Assembly (NCBI RefSeq): GCF_024199845.1
Contig: NZ_JANADO010000001.1
Span: forward strand, 6,200,001 to 6,264,000
From: Bradyrhizobium sp. CCGB12
GTDB taxonomy: Bacteria > Pseudomonadota > Alphaproteobacteria > Rhizobiales > Xanthobacteraceae
Length of the DNA: 64,000 nt
Direction of reading: 5' to 3'
Below, piece after piece: positions 7,683 to 15,687 of the stretch. The stretch's first letter is position 1; each line of letters begins with the position of its first letter. The notes beneath the pieces are model-generated. The model was not told the DNA's origin and made no database searches. It saw only the letters and a list, made by a program, of their open reading frames with translations. A program made the position numbers and the translations under genes.

Positions 7683-8327
7683 ATGGATCTCTATTTCTCG
7701 CCGCTCGCCTGTTCGATGGCGACCCGCGTCGCGCTGTATGAAGCCGGCGCCGAGGCGAATTATCTCGAAGTCGATCCGCCGACGAAGAAGGTGCTCAACG
7801 ATGGTTCCGACTTCCGCACCGTGAACCCGATCGGCCTAGTGCCGACGCTGCGCACCGATGAGGGCGTGGTGCTGACCGAGAACGCGGCGATCCTGCAATA
7901 TGTCGCCGATCGTTTTCCGCAATCCGGCCTCGGCGCCACCGCAGGCATCGAGCGCACGCGGCTGCATCAATGGCTCTGCTTCGTCGGCACCGAGCTGCAC
8001 AAAGCCTTGTTCATTCCCGTGCTCGACCGCAAGGCGCCGCAGGAGGCCAAGGCTTATGCGCTGGAGAAAAATCTGTCGCGGCTCGACTATCTCGACAATC
8101 ATCTCGAGGGGCGTGAATTCCTGCTCGACCATTTCAGCGTCGCCGACGCCTACCTCGTCACGGTCATCAACTGGACGATGGCGACGCCGCCGATCGAACT
8201 CGCGAAATGGCCAAACCTGAAGGCGTATTACGAGCGCCTGCGTCAGCGGCCGTCGGTCGCACGCGCGATCGCGGAGGAGTTCGAGCTGTACAAGGCCGAG
8301 CAGGCGCGGAAGAAGGCGGCGGCGTAG
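7683..8327 (+). CDS. Beta-class glutathione S-transferase
   Basis: 214 residues from the ATG at 7683, which follows AAGGAGG. The N-terminal thioredoxin fold has SPLACSM with Cys10, the cis-proline in GLVPTL and the TENAAI glutathione-binding turn. In the helical domain His106 lies in ELHKALF. Cys10 and His106 occupy the same positions as the two catalytic residues of bacterial beta-class GSTs. The C-terminal SVADAYLVTVINW motif also fits. It would conjugate or reduce electrophiles with glutathione in the cytoplasm. The divergent TetR gene suggests induction by a toxic ligand. Confidence 0.92.
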   Translation: MDLYFSPLACSMATRVALYEAGAEANYLEVDPPTKKVLNDGSDFRTVNPIGLVPTLRTDEGVVLTENAAILQYVADRFPQSGLGATAGIERTRLHQWLCFVGTELHKALFIPVLDRKAPQEAKAYALEKNLSRLDYLDNHLEGREFLLDHFSVADAYLVTVINWTMATPPIELAKWPNLKAYYERLRQRPSVARAIAEEFELYKAEQARKKAAA

Positions 8328-8436
8328 CGACACTCGAATCAAATTAGCCCGCCGTCCCGGCCACCCCGGCCTGGATGGTGGGCGACTGCGCTCGAGACCA
8401 ATTTTCCATATCTCTCGGCCGGACGCCGTCGCGCAG

Positions 8437-9204
8437 CTATTTCGGCGCTTGCACTACGACCCCGTAGCGACCGTATACCCGATCGATCGTGCCGTCGTTT
8501 CGCAATCGTTCCAGGGCTCCATCGATGGCTTCGCGCAACGCATCATCCGGCCGGAGCATGCCGACGGCGACGTTCCAGTTGAGATCGGCCACACTCTCGT
8601 CGCGATCCAGGATGCGAAGCGCCTTATCCGGATGCGTCAGATTGAAATAGCTCGCCGCCGTGGGTGTCACCGCAGCAGCATCGATCTCATTGTTTGACAG
8701 GGCGTCAAGGCTGTCGCTCTCGAAGCCGAAGGTAGACGTAGGCACATTCCGTTGACCGATGATCATCGCTGCGACGGACCCTACCTGCACCCCCACCTTG
8801 GTATGCGCGTTGAGGTCCCGGAACGAGGTCAGCGTGCTGGATGGCGACACGGCGAGTGCGACGCCTGTGCGACGATACGGCTTTGAGATCCTCAAGCGGG
8901 TTTCGCCTTGCGCCTCGCGGTCGGCGATGACGTCGAGAAGAATGTCACAGCCGGCGCTCCGCATCTGGTATTGGGTGATGATCCAGTCGAGCCGCAGCGA
9001 GACGCCGAGCTCGCGTGCCAGCGCCTGTCCAAATTCAACCTGAAAGCCGGGAGGATCGGCGGTCTTGCTCGCGAAAGGAAGCGAGTTGGGATGAGCGCAT
9101 AACCCGAGCGCGCCGGACGAACGGATCGCGTCCAGGGTTCGCGCCTGCGCCGGACTCAACAGCGCGATGACGGCGCCGACCACAAATGAGAGAATTGTCT
9201 TCAT
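8437..9204 (-). CDS. Quinoprotein-associated periplasmic binding protein (XoxJ/MxaJ-like)
   Basis: 255 residues with a signal peptide (1-21, ending AQA). The mature protein is a family-3-type solute-binding fold beginning with a strand-Cys-PNSLPFAS motif, continuing GFQVEFGQALARELGV and a GCDILLDVIADR loop. This pattern is characteristic of the binding proteins found beside PQQ dehydrogenases rather than of ABC transporter partners. No permease or ATPase is nearby. It follows the cytochrome c gene by 36 bases. The inferred role is help in maturation or activation of the PQQ dehydrogenase in the periplasm. Confidence 0.85.
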   Translation of the reverse strand: MKTILSFVVGAVIALLSPAQARTLDAIRSSGALGLCAHPNSLPFASKTADPPGFQVEFGQALARELGVSLRLDWIITQYQMRSAGCDILLDVIADREAQGETRLRISKPYRRTGVALAVSPSSTLTSFRDLNAHTKVGVQVGSVAAMIIGQRNVPTSTFGFESDSLDALSNNEIDAAAVTPTAASYFNLTHPDKALRILDRDESVADLNWNVAVGMLRPDDALREAIDGALERLRNDGTIDRVYGRYGVVVQAPK

Positions 9205-9240
9205 TCCGCATCCTCGTATCGACAGGATCGCCTCGGAGAT

Positions 9241-9606
9241 TTAACCCTCGCGCGGCTTCAAGGCGCGGATATATTTGACCATCTGATCGATCTGCGCGTC
9301 GGTGAAGGCCCCGCCGAATGCCGGCATCGCGCCAGACTTGCCGCTCTTGATGCGGCTGTGCAGAAATTCGTCGTCGCGCGGCGAATTCATCAGCTGCGGG
9401 CCCTTGCCGGCGGCCCGACCGCCGTCGGAGTGGCAAAAGCCGCAAGTCCCCGCGAACAACTGCTCGACGTCGAACGTCCCGTTGTCGGGTGCAGGGGTCG
9501 CAGACTGCGCTAGAACGGGTGCGGCATAGAGCGACGAAGCGCCCAGCACTGCCAACAGCAGCGCGGTGAACTTCTTCAAATGCAATTTCAAGGTATCCAG
9601 CTCCAT
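9241..9606 (-). CDS. Periplasmic cytochrome c (XoxG-like)
   Basis: 121 residues with a signal peptide ending near the AQS at 33-35. One heme-binding CGFCH motif sits about residues 55-59, and a distal MPAF methionine near residue 94 is the likely sixth ligand. The DAQIDQMVKYIRALKP C-terminal helix is typical of class I cytochromes c. It lies 73 bases after the PQQ dehydrogenase gene, so it is the likely electron acceptor for that enzyme. Confidence 0.9.
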   Translation of the reverse strand: MELDTLKLHLKKFTALLLAVLGASSLYAAPVLAQSATPAPDNGTFDVEQLFAGTCGFCHSDGGRAAGKGPQLMNSPRDDEFLHSRIKSGKSGAMPAFGGAFTDAQIDQMVKYIRALKPREG

Positions 9607-9679
9607 GTCCTGAAGCCCGCCCGCAACGTCAACGCACGGGGAGCAAGCTTGCGCCTGCTCCCCGGCAATCTGCGATGAT

Positions 9680-11398
9680 CTATTTCAGGCTGAAGACGAC
9701 AAGCGCGCCGTCGTCACGCGGCATGCTCTTGTAGACGCCGCCGAAGTTTGGCGCATACTCGTCCGCCAGCATCCCGCCAAAGCCTGCGGCCACGGCAATG
9801 TACTGTTTGCCATTGACGGAATAGCTGACGATGCCGCCCTGATGGCCCGTGCCGTTGTTGTGATTCCACAGCTCGGTGCCGGTTTCAGCATCGTAGGCAT
9901 GGAGGATGCCGCGGGAGTCGGGCACGAACACGAGATTGCCCGCGGTCGACAGGACGCTCCCAAGCGGCGGCTCGGGATAGCGAACCTCCCATTTCTTGGC
10001 CCCGGTGATGGGATCGCGCGCGTCGAGATGTCCATAGATCTCGCCGCCCGGAGGAGGAGCCATCTTGAAATCAGCGCCGATGTTGAGCTGGACCTGTGGC
10101 GCGGTGACCGGCGTCGTCTTCTGGACGTCGAGCGTCATGCACCATTCCTGGCCGATCTTGTAGTAGAGGCCCGTCTTGGGGTTGTACGAGCCGGCGTTCC
10201 AGCTGATACCGCCGCCAATGAATGGGCACAGTGGCGGTTCGGTAACTTTCCCCGCGGTGAAGTCGCGACGGCCGATCAGGGCGCCCGTCTTGGGGTCGAT
10301 ATCCTTGACGAAGTTGATGTTCTCAACAAGCCGCCAGACATTTTTCACCGCGAGATTGCGGTCGTAAACGAAGACGAAGCCGCCCTTGTTCGGATGAACC
10401 ACGAACTTCTGGCCGTCGCGTTCCAGCATCACAAACTCGCCGACGGCGCTGTCGAAGTCCCAGGCGTCATGCGGCAATTCCTGATGATAGAATTTTAGCT
10501 TTCCGGTATCGACGTCAAGACCGATCACTGAACTCGTATAGAGATTGTCGCCGGGACGCGCGCCCTGCGTCTTGTAGTCGGCGCCCGACCAATCGTAGAG
10601 CGGCGCCGGGTTTGCGGTGCCCCACAGGACGGTGTTGGTCTCGGAGTCGAAAGTACCCGGCATCCAGCCGCCGCCCCCGCCCGTGCGCCAGGAATCATTT
10701 CCCCACGTCTTCATGGCCTCGTCGGTGCCTGCGACCGTCAGGAATTCCCACTTCTTCTTCCCAGTGGTGGCATCCAGGCCGAAGATCGGGCCGCGGCCCG
10801 GCCATTCACCGCCTTGTGCTCCGATGATCACCGTACCCTTCGCGTAAAGCGGCGCGCCGGTGAAACCAACTGTGAGCTTCTGCGAGTCGATCAGCCGGGT
10901 TTCCCAGAGGACCTTCCCCGACTTCATATCCAGGCCAAGAGCCCTGCCGTCCATGGTGCCGACGAAGACCTTGCCCTCGCCAAGCGCTACGCCGCGATTG
11001 TAGGGAGAATGGGTCTGGCGGGCGATCAACGCTTCGTCCAGTTCCGGGAAATGCGACCAGATCACCTCGCCCGTCGTGCCGTTGAGCGCGAAGACCCGGC
11101 TGTAAGATCCCGTGTAGTAGAGCACGCCATCAGCCACGAGCGGCATTGATTGCAGGCCACGAGTCGAGCGTCCAGGAATATGGATCCAGGCAACGCTCAG
11201 ATCTTTGACGTTGCTCGCATTGATCTGCGCGAGTGGGCTGTAGTGGTAGGATTTGTATGAACCGTGGTAAGTCAGCCAATCGTTCTGGCCGGCATTCTCG
11301 ATCCGCGCAGTATCCACGGTTTGGGCCAACGCTGACGAAACGATCAGTGTTGCGCCAGCAACAAGGGGTAAACAAGAATTAGACCAACGCCTCTTCAT
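9680..11398 (-). CDS. PQQ-dependent alcohol dehydrogenase, possibly lanthanide-type
   Basis: 572 residues with a signal peptide (1-25). The sequence is an eight-bladed quinoprotein propeller with repeated tryptophan-docking strands (VLWGTANPAPLYDW, VIGLDVDTGKLKFYHQ). The PQQ/metal-site motif is PHDAWDFD at 309-316. Asp314 is the expected catalytic base. Asp316, two residues on, is the extra aspartate that marks lanthanide-binding XoxF/PedH-type enzymes, here in a DFD rather than DYD form. The adjacent cysteine pair usually found before the NRG motif is missing: the segment at 129-136 reads THSPYNRG. The protein is shorter than XoxF (about 600). Substrate is uncertain: a small alcohol is likely. 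Confidence 0.88.
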   Translation of the reverse strand: MKRRWSNSCLPLVAGATLIVSSALAQTVDTARIENAGQNDWLTYHGSYKSYHYSPLAQINASNVKDLSVAWIHIPGRSTRGLQSMPLVADGVLYYTGSYSRVFALNGTTGEVIWSHFPELDEALIARQTHSPYNRGVALGEGKVFVGTMDGRALGLDMKSGKVLWETRLIDSQKLTVGFTGAPLYAKGTVIIGAQGGEWPGRGPIFGLDATTGKKKWEFLTVAGTDEAMKTWGNDSWRTGGGGGWMPGTFDSETNTVLWGTANPAPLYDWSGADYKTQGARPGDNLYTSSVIGLDVDTGKLKFYHQELPHDAWDFDSAVGEFVMLERDGQKFVVHPNKGGFVFVYDRNLAVKNVWRLVENINFVKDIDPKTGALIGRRDFTAGKVTEPPLCPFIGGGISWNAGSYNPKTGLYYKIGQEWCMTLDVQKTTPVTAPQVQLNIGADFKMAPPPGGEIYGHLDARDPITGAKKWEVRYPEPPLGSVLSTAGNLVFVPDSRGILHAYDAETGTELWNHNNGTGHQGGIVSYSVNGKQYIAVAAGFGGMLADEYAPNFGGVYKSMPRDDGALVVFSLK

Positions 11399-12001
11399 CC
11401 GTTCCTCCCGCTTTTATCGTTCGTTGAACTTGCGTCTTACCAACGCCGCCGCGAAGGATGTGAATAGCTTGCTATATGCCCGTTCCTCTCCATTGCATGC
11501 GAGCTGCCAACAGGTCTCGCTCTCTCTCGGCGGACATCGCCAAAGGGAGTTATATGACTGGACTGGTTGTTGTTGCGCTTCTGCTCGCTCTCATAGAGTA
11601 CGCCGGATGATGGAAAGCGAAAAGATGGAATGCGCGTCCGGTGCAAATTTGACGCGCGGCAGGAATTTGAAACGTCAGCTGCGCTGACCGTTCGTCTCGA
11701 CGAGCAGATTCAACTCGAGCGTCGCAGCGCCCGCGGAGAAGCTTTGTCGTGTGGTCATTTGGATCGGAGCGGCGTCGATCTCTTTTGAGCAATTCAAGTA
11801 CCACCATCATACCGGACCGATAGACAAGGCCTTGCTCAAAGTGCAAGGCCGCGTCATACAGGCTCCGCGATATCCGACCATTGAGTACAAGCAATAATTG
11901 ATCGACTGACCGCCTCTTCTTCCGCGATTTTGCTCTGATGACCGAACGGCACCGCTGCCGGCGACCTGAGCGCGAAGCAGGGCCAAGCTGGAATAAGAAC
12001 A
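11399..12001. other. Long intergenic region between divergent genes
   Basis: About 600 bases separate the PQQ dehydrogenase gene from the DUF4403 gene. Apart from the tiny hydrophobic reading frame at 11554-11610, I see no family-like protein or structured RNA. It must contain the promoter of the PQQ operon, but no convincing -35/-10 pair stands out. Confidence 0.5.
11554..11610 (+). CDS. Possible 18-residue hydrophobic peptide
   Basis: An 18-codon frame with ATG 11554 preceded by AAAGGGAG at about five bases. The peptide is nearly all hydrophobic (LVVVALLLALI) with a C-terminal EYAG. This could be a single-span membrane micro-protein or a leader peptide, but a frame this short can arise by chance. 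It does not resemble PqqA, which needs conserved Glu and Tyr in a different arrangement. Confidence 0.3.
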   Translation: MTGLVVVALLLALIEYAG

Positions 12002-13417
12002 ATGCCCGATCCTTTTCGGATTGTTCATTCGAGGAAACGTGTCGGCTTTGTTGCGCTCGTGCTCACCGCACTCGCGCAAGCCGCGCTCGCCGCCGACAAG
12101 CCGCCGCTCGCTCCCGATCCGCCGGCGCCGCTCGCCACGACCTCGCGGGTGTCCGCAACCATCGAGTTCGGTCTGCCGGCGCTCGCCAAGGCGATCGAGC
12201 AGGATATTCCCAGGCGGCTCGCCGCCATCGACGAGCGCGTCAACTGCGTGCACCGCCGCGTACTGATGTTCCGTGTCAACGCCAATTGCGACGTGTTTGG
12301 CTTCGTCAATCGCACCAGCGGTGTCTCGCTCTATGGCCGCGGTGATCGCGTCTATGGTGCAGTCTCGATCTACGGCGCGGCCGAAGGCCAGGGCGCCAAC
12401 CGCTTCACCGCGCGCATCCGCGGCCAGACCGAAGCGCGCGCGACGATCGAGGCCGAGGCACGGCCCGCGCTGCGCAAGGACTGGTCGCTCGACCTGAATT
12501 TCAGCGACTCCTTCCATTGGAGCGAAGCACCCTATTTGCACGTGCTCGGCCGCGAGGTCGATCTTGCGCCCTACGTCGAGCCGCGCGTCCGAACCCAGCT
12601 CGCGCGTGTGCGATCACGTGCACTGGCCGCAGCAAGGAAACTCAATCTGCGCGACAAGGCAGCCGCGGCCTGGATCCATGCGTTCGAACCGATGAAGCTC
12701 GCCGACGAGCCGCCGGTCTGGCTGCAAGTGACGCCACAGAATGCAGCCTTCGCCGGGGTTCGCGCCAACGACAAGGTCCTATCGGGCTCGCTCGAGCTCT
12801 CTGGCACCGCTCTGACGTCGATCGGACAGCAAGCCGCGAGCGTCGTGCCGACGCCGCTGCCGTCGCTTGGCACCGACGTAGCCGCACCGGGCACGTTCGA
12901 CGTCATCCTCCCCGTCCGCATCGGCTATGATGCGATCAAGGATAAGATCAGCCAGGCGATCGCAGCGCTGCCGGCGCAGGACACGAAGCTGCGCGAGGTG
13001 CAGGTCTACCCGTCGACGGGCAGGCTTGTGATCGGCCTTCGTCTTGCGAACACCTCTGACAGCGATCCCAATGCGGGGCAATGGAGCTATCTCGCTGCTG
13101 CGCTCAAGGTCGACGACGGGAATAAGAGCATCGGCCTTGGCGATCTCGACGTCGCCTTACAGGACGGCGGACAGACCGACACAACACTGCAACAGATCAT
13201 CGCGCAATTGAAGCAGGCCGTGAATATCGACTACGGCGTCTCCTACCAGAACCTGCTGATGGCGGCGAACCAGCGACTGACGCGGCCGCTCAAGGACGGC
13301 TTTCGCATGGAAGGAAAGCTGTCTTCGATTCAGTTCGACAAGGCACTACTGCTGACCGACGGCATGACGCTCGCGCTGCGCGCCAGCGGCGAGCTGAAAA
13401 TCCTGTACGGGATGTGA
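12002..13417 (+). CDS. DUF4403 family exported protein
   Basis: 471 residues with a signal peptide (basic start, hydrophobic core 14-30 ending ALAA). The body resembles DUF4403 proteins: an N-terminal SATIEFGLPALAKAIEQDIP segment, a LDLNFSDSFHWSEAPYLHVL middle region, and a C-terminal half with repeated beta-rich segments (TGRLVIGLRLAN, GQWSYLAAALKVDDG). Family function is not established; a lipid- or surface-binding tube-like fold is possible. Its TGA overlaps the region of the next start, so the hydrolase gene is probably cotranscribed. Confidence 0.75.
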   Translation: MPDPFRIVHSRKRVGFVALVLTALAQAALAADKPPLAPDPPAPLATTSRVSATIEFGLPALAKAIEQDIPRRLAAIDERVNCVHRRVLMFRVNANCDVFGFVNRTSGVSLYGRGDRVYGAVSIYGAAEGQGANRFTARIRGQTEARATIEAEARPALRKDWSLDLNFSDSFHWSEAPYLHVLGREVDLAPYVEPRVRTQLARVRSRALAAARKLNLRDKAAAAWIHAFEPMKLADEPPVWLQVTPQNAAFAGVRANDKVLSGSLELSGTALTSIGQQAASVVPTPLPSLGTDVAAPGTFDVILPVRIGYDAIKDKISQAIAALPAQDTKLREVQVYPSTGRLVIGLRLANTSDSDPNAGQWSYLAAALKVDDGNKSIGLGDLDVALQDGGQTDTTLQQIIAQLKQAVNIDYGVSYQNLLMAANQRLTRPLKDGFRMEGKLSSIQFDKALLLTDGMTLALRASGELKILYGM

Positions 13418-13419
13418 CC

Positions 13420-14610
13420 ATGCGCAGGACCGGCTTGCAGATGCTGGGCCCATTCGGCGGCGCGGCGATGGCCGCACTCGTCATGTTCGCCGGGTTGGTG
13501 GCGGCACGCGCGCAATCGCCCTTCTACGACGCGCCGGCATCGCTCGCGGACGGTCCGCCCGGCAGCCTCGTGCGACAGGAGCCAATGGACGGCGCGCCGC
13601 TCGGCGCCTCGGCCTTTCGCGTGCTCTACCGCTCGACCGGATTGAAGGGCGAGTCCATTCTGGTCTCCGGCGTCGTCATCGTGCCACAGGGCCCGCCGCC
13701 GCCCGGTGGCCGTCCGATCGTGGCCTGGGCGCACCCGACGTCAGGCGTCGTGCCGCGCTGCGCGCCGTCGCTCGCGATCTTCTTGTTCCAGCAGATCCAG
13801 GGGCTGCGCTCGATGGTGGCACGCGGCTACATCGTCGCGGCAACCGACTATCCCGGGCTCGGCACGCCGGGGCCGCATCCCTATCTCGTCGGCGAGAGCG
13901 AAGGCCGCGCCGTGCTCGACATCGTGCGCGTCGCGCGCGATCTGCCGGGCGCCGGCGGGGCTAAGGATTTTACCTTGTGGGGGCACTCGCAGGGCGGACA
14001 GGCTGTGCTGTTCGCCGGGCAGCTGGCGCCGACCTACGCGCCCGATCTCCAACTGCGCGGCGTTGCCGCTGCGGCGCCTGCGACGGATCTCGCCACGCTG
14101 ATGAGCGACGACATCAATTCAATCGGCGGCAAGAACATCACCGCAATGACGCTATGGTCATGGCATCGCGTCTACGACGCCGCGCTCGACGGTGTCGTCG
14201 ATCCGCGCGCACTGCCGGTAATCGACCGGCTGGCGCGCGAATGCATCGAAGGTCCCTTCGATATCTTCATCCGGCAGCGCACCGAGCGGCCGCTCCAACA
14301 ATATTTTCTGGCCGTGCCGGATCCGACCAAGCGCGAGCCCTGGCGCTCGCTGCTGGAGAAGAACAGCGCCGGCACATTGCCCGCCGGCATGCCTGTGTTC
14401 CTCGCTCAAGGGACCGTCGACCAGATCATCCGGCCCACGGTGACGCGCGCCTATATGGGCCGGCTGTGCAAGGCGGGCAATCCCGTGAAAATGGTCACCC
14501 TTCCCAACGTCGGACACGACCGCGCCGCACAGGCGAGCACCATGGCCGCGGTGAACTGGATGACCGACCGCTTTACCGGCAAGGCACCGCCGAATGATTG
14601 CGGCGGATAG
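13420..14610 (+). CDS. Secreted alpha/beta hydrolase (secretory lipase-like)
   Basis: 396 residues from the ATG at 13420; an in-frame GTG at 13414 is the alternative and overlaps the preceding gene's stop. A signal peptide covers about residues 1-28. The nucleophile elbow is GHSQGG, preceded by VAATDYPGLGTPG. A C-terminal VFLAQGTVDQIIRP supplies the acid residue, and NVGHDRAA the histidine. The arrangement fits the secretory lipase / cephalosporin esterase-like group, acting on esters in the periplasm or outside. It is coupled to the DUF4403 gene. Confidence 0.82.
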   Translation: MRRTGLQMLGPFGGAAMAALVMFAGLVAARAQSPFYDAPASLADGPPGSLVRQEPMDGAPLGASAFRVLYRSTGLKGESILVSGVVIVPQGPPPPGGRPIVAWAHPTSGVVPRCAPSLAIFLFQQIQGLRSMVARGYIVAATDYPGLGTPGPHPYLVGESEGRAVLDIVRVARDLPGAGGAKDFTLWGHSQGGQAVLFAGQLAPTYAPDLQLRGVAAAAPATDLATLMSDDINSIGGKNITAMTLWSWHRVYDAALDGVVDPRALPVIDRLARECIEGPFDIFIRQRTERPLQQYFLAVPDPTKREPWRSLLEKNSAGTLPAGMPVFLAQGTVDQIIRPTVTRAYMGRLCKAGNPVKMVTLPNVGHDRAAQASTMAAVNWMTDRFTGKAPPNDCGG

Positions 14611-14640
14611 CGGCCGGCCGCGGTGCATGCGGCAGCGCTA

Positions 14641-15687
14641 GAGCGTTTCACATTTTGACTGAAGCGTAACCGGCGTTGGCGAAGTAGTTGGCGCATTCGC
14701 GAGGCTGGATGTCGTGGACGAGGTGACCGATGTGGCGCCAAGTGTCCTCGATGGTGCGCTTCTGAGCTTGCCGCATCCAGTGTTTGATCTTGGAGAAGGC
14801 CTGTTCGATCGGGTTGAGGTCGGGCGAGTATGGCGGCAGGTACCAGAGCCTGGCGCCAGCAGCCTGGATCATCTGCCTGACAGCTTTGGACTTGTGGCTT
14901 CCGAGATTGTCGAGAATGACGATGTCGCCTTCGCGCAGGGTTGGCAGGAGAAGGTGCTTCACATAAGCGCGGAAGCATTCGCCGTTGATCGGGCCGTCGA
15001 AGACGCAGGGTGCCGTGAGTTGGTCATGGCGGAGCGCGCCGAGGAATGTGAGGGTACGCCAGTGACCGTGTGGGGCGAAGCCGCGCAGGCGTGCCCCTTT
15101 GGGGCCCCAGCCCCGCAAAGGGGCCATGTTGGTCTTGATCCAGGTCTCATCGATGAAGACGAGCCGGCCCGGATCAAGTCCGGCCTGCCAGGATCGCCAA
15201 CGCTGGCGCCTACGCGAGACGTCGGCGCGAGCCTGTTCGAGGGCGAACAGTGTTTTTTTTGAACCGCAGCCCTTCCCGGCGCAGGAACAGCCAGACCGCG
15301 TTGTGTGAGACCTTGACCCCACGGGCTGCCAGTTCCGCCTTCAGACCATGCAGCGTCAGGTGCGGCGTTTGAGTGATCCGCTCGACGATGAAGGCGCGGT
15401 GCGGATCGAGCACAGGCTTGCGGTGACCGCCCATCTTGCCAGGCACAACCGAGCCGGTCGCCCGCTGCCGCTGTGACCACTTCACAACCGACGAGACCGC
15501 AACACCAAACCGTTCCGCCACAGACCGGCAGCTCTCGCCCGCCAAAACCGCAGCCACCACACGCTCGCGAAGATCCAGGGAAAGAGGTCGGGTCATGCGA
15601 TGCTGGCCTCCAATCCAGTCAGCATCTTGAATCACAATCCGCCAAAAACCGGAATCCCCTCCGATTCAATTAAGCAATGAAAGGCTC
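14641..15687 (-). mobile_element. IS630-family insertion sequence, apparently complete
   Basis: A 1047-bp element bounded by TA dinucleotides at 14639-14640 and 15688-15689, the target duplication typical of the IS630/Tc1 group. The ends are imperfect inverted repeats beginning GAGCGTTTCA on the left and GAGCCTTTCA on the right (read inward). One transposase is encoded in two overlapping frames. The right end abuts the hyuB stop codon, and the element sits between hyuB and the convergent hydrolase gene without breaking either. Confidence 0.88.
14648..15596 (-). CDS. IS630 transposase in two frames joined at an A8 run
   Basis: Frame 1 runs from the ATG at 15596 (an upstream ATG at 15635 is possible) to 15210. 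It carries the helix-turn-helix DNA-binding part, with SLDLRERVVAAVLAGESCRS and VSSVVKWSQRQ. Frame 2 enters within 15322-15210 and continues to 14648. It carries the DDE catalytic triad: VFIDETW, VILDNLGSHKS and PDLNPIEQAF. The frames meet at eight adenines on the coding strand (eight T at 15253-15260 on the plus strand). Loss of one A, by slippage during transcription or a +1 shift, would join them (FKKTLFALEQ). Whether this is programmed or a disabling mutation cannot be told here. Confidence 0.85.

Noticed and set aside
11630..11788. A 52-codon plus-strand frame in the gap before DUF4403
   Set aside because: No ribosome binding site and arginine-rich composition typical of non-coding frames in GC-rich DNA.
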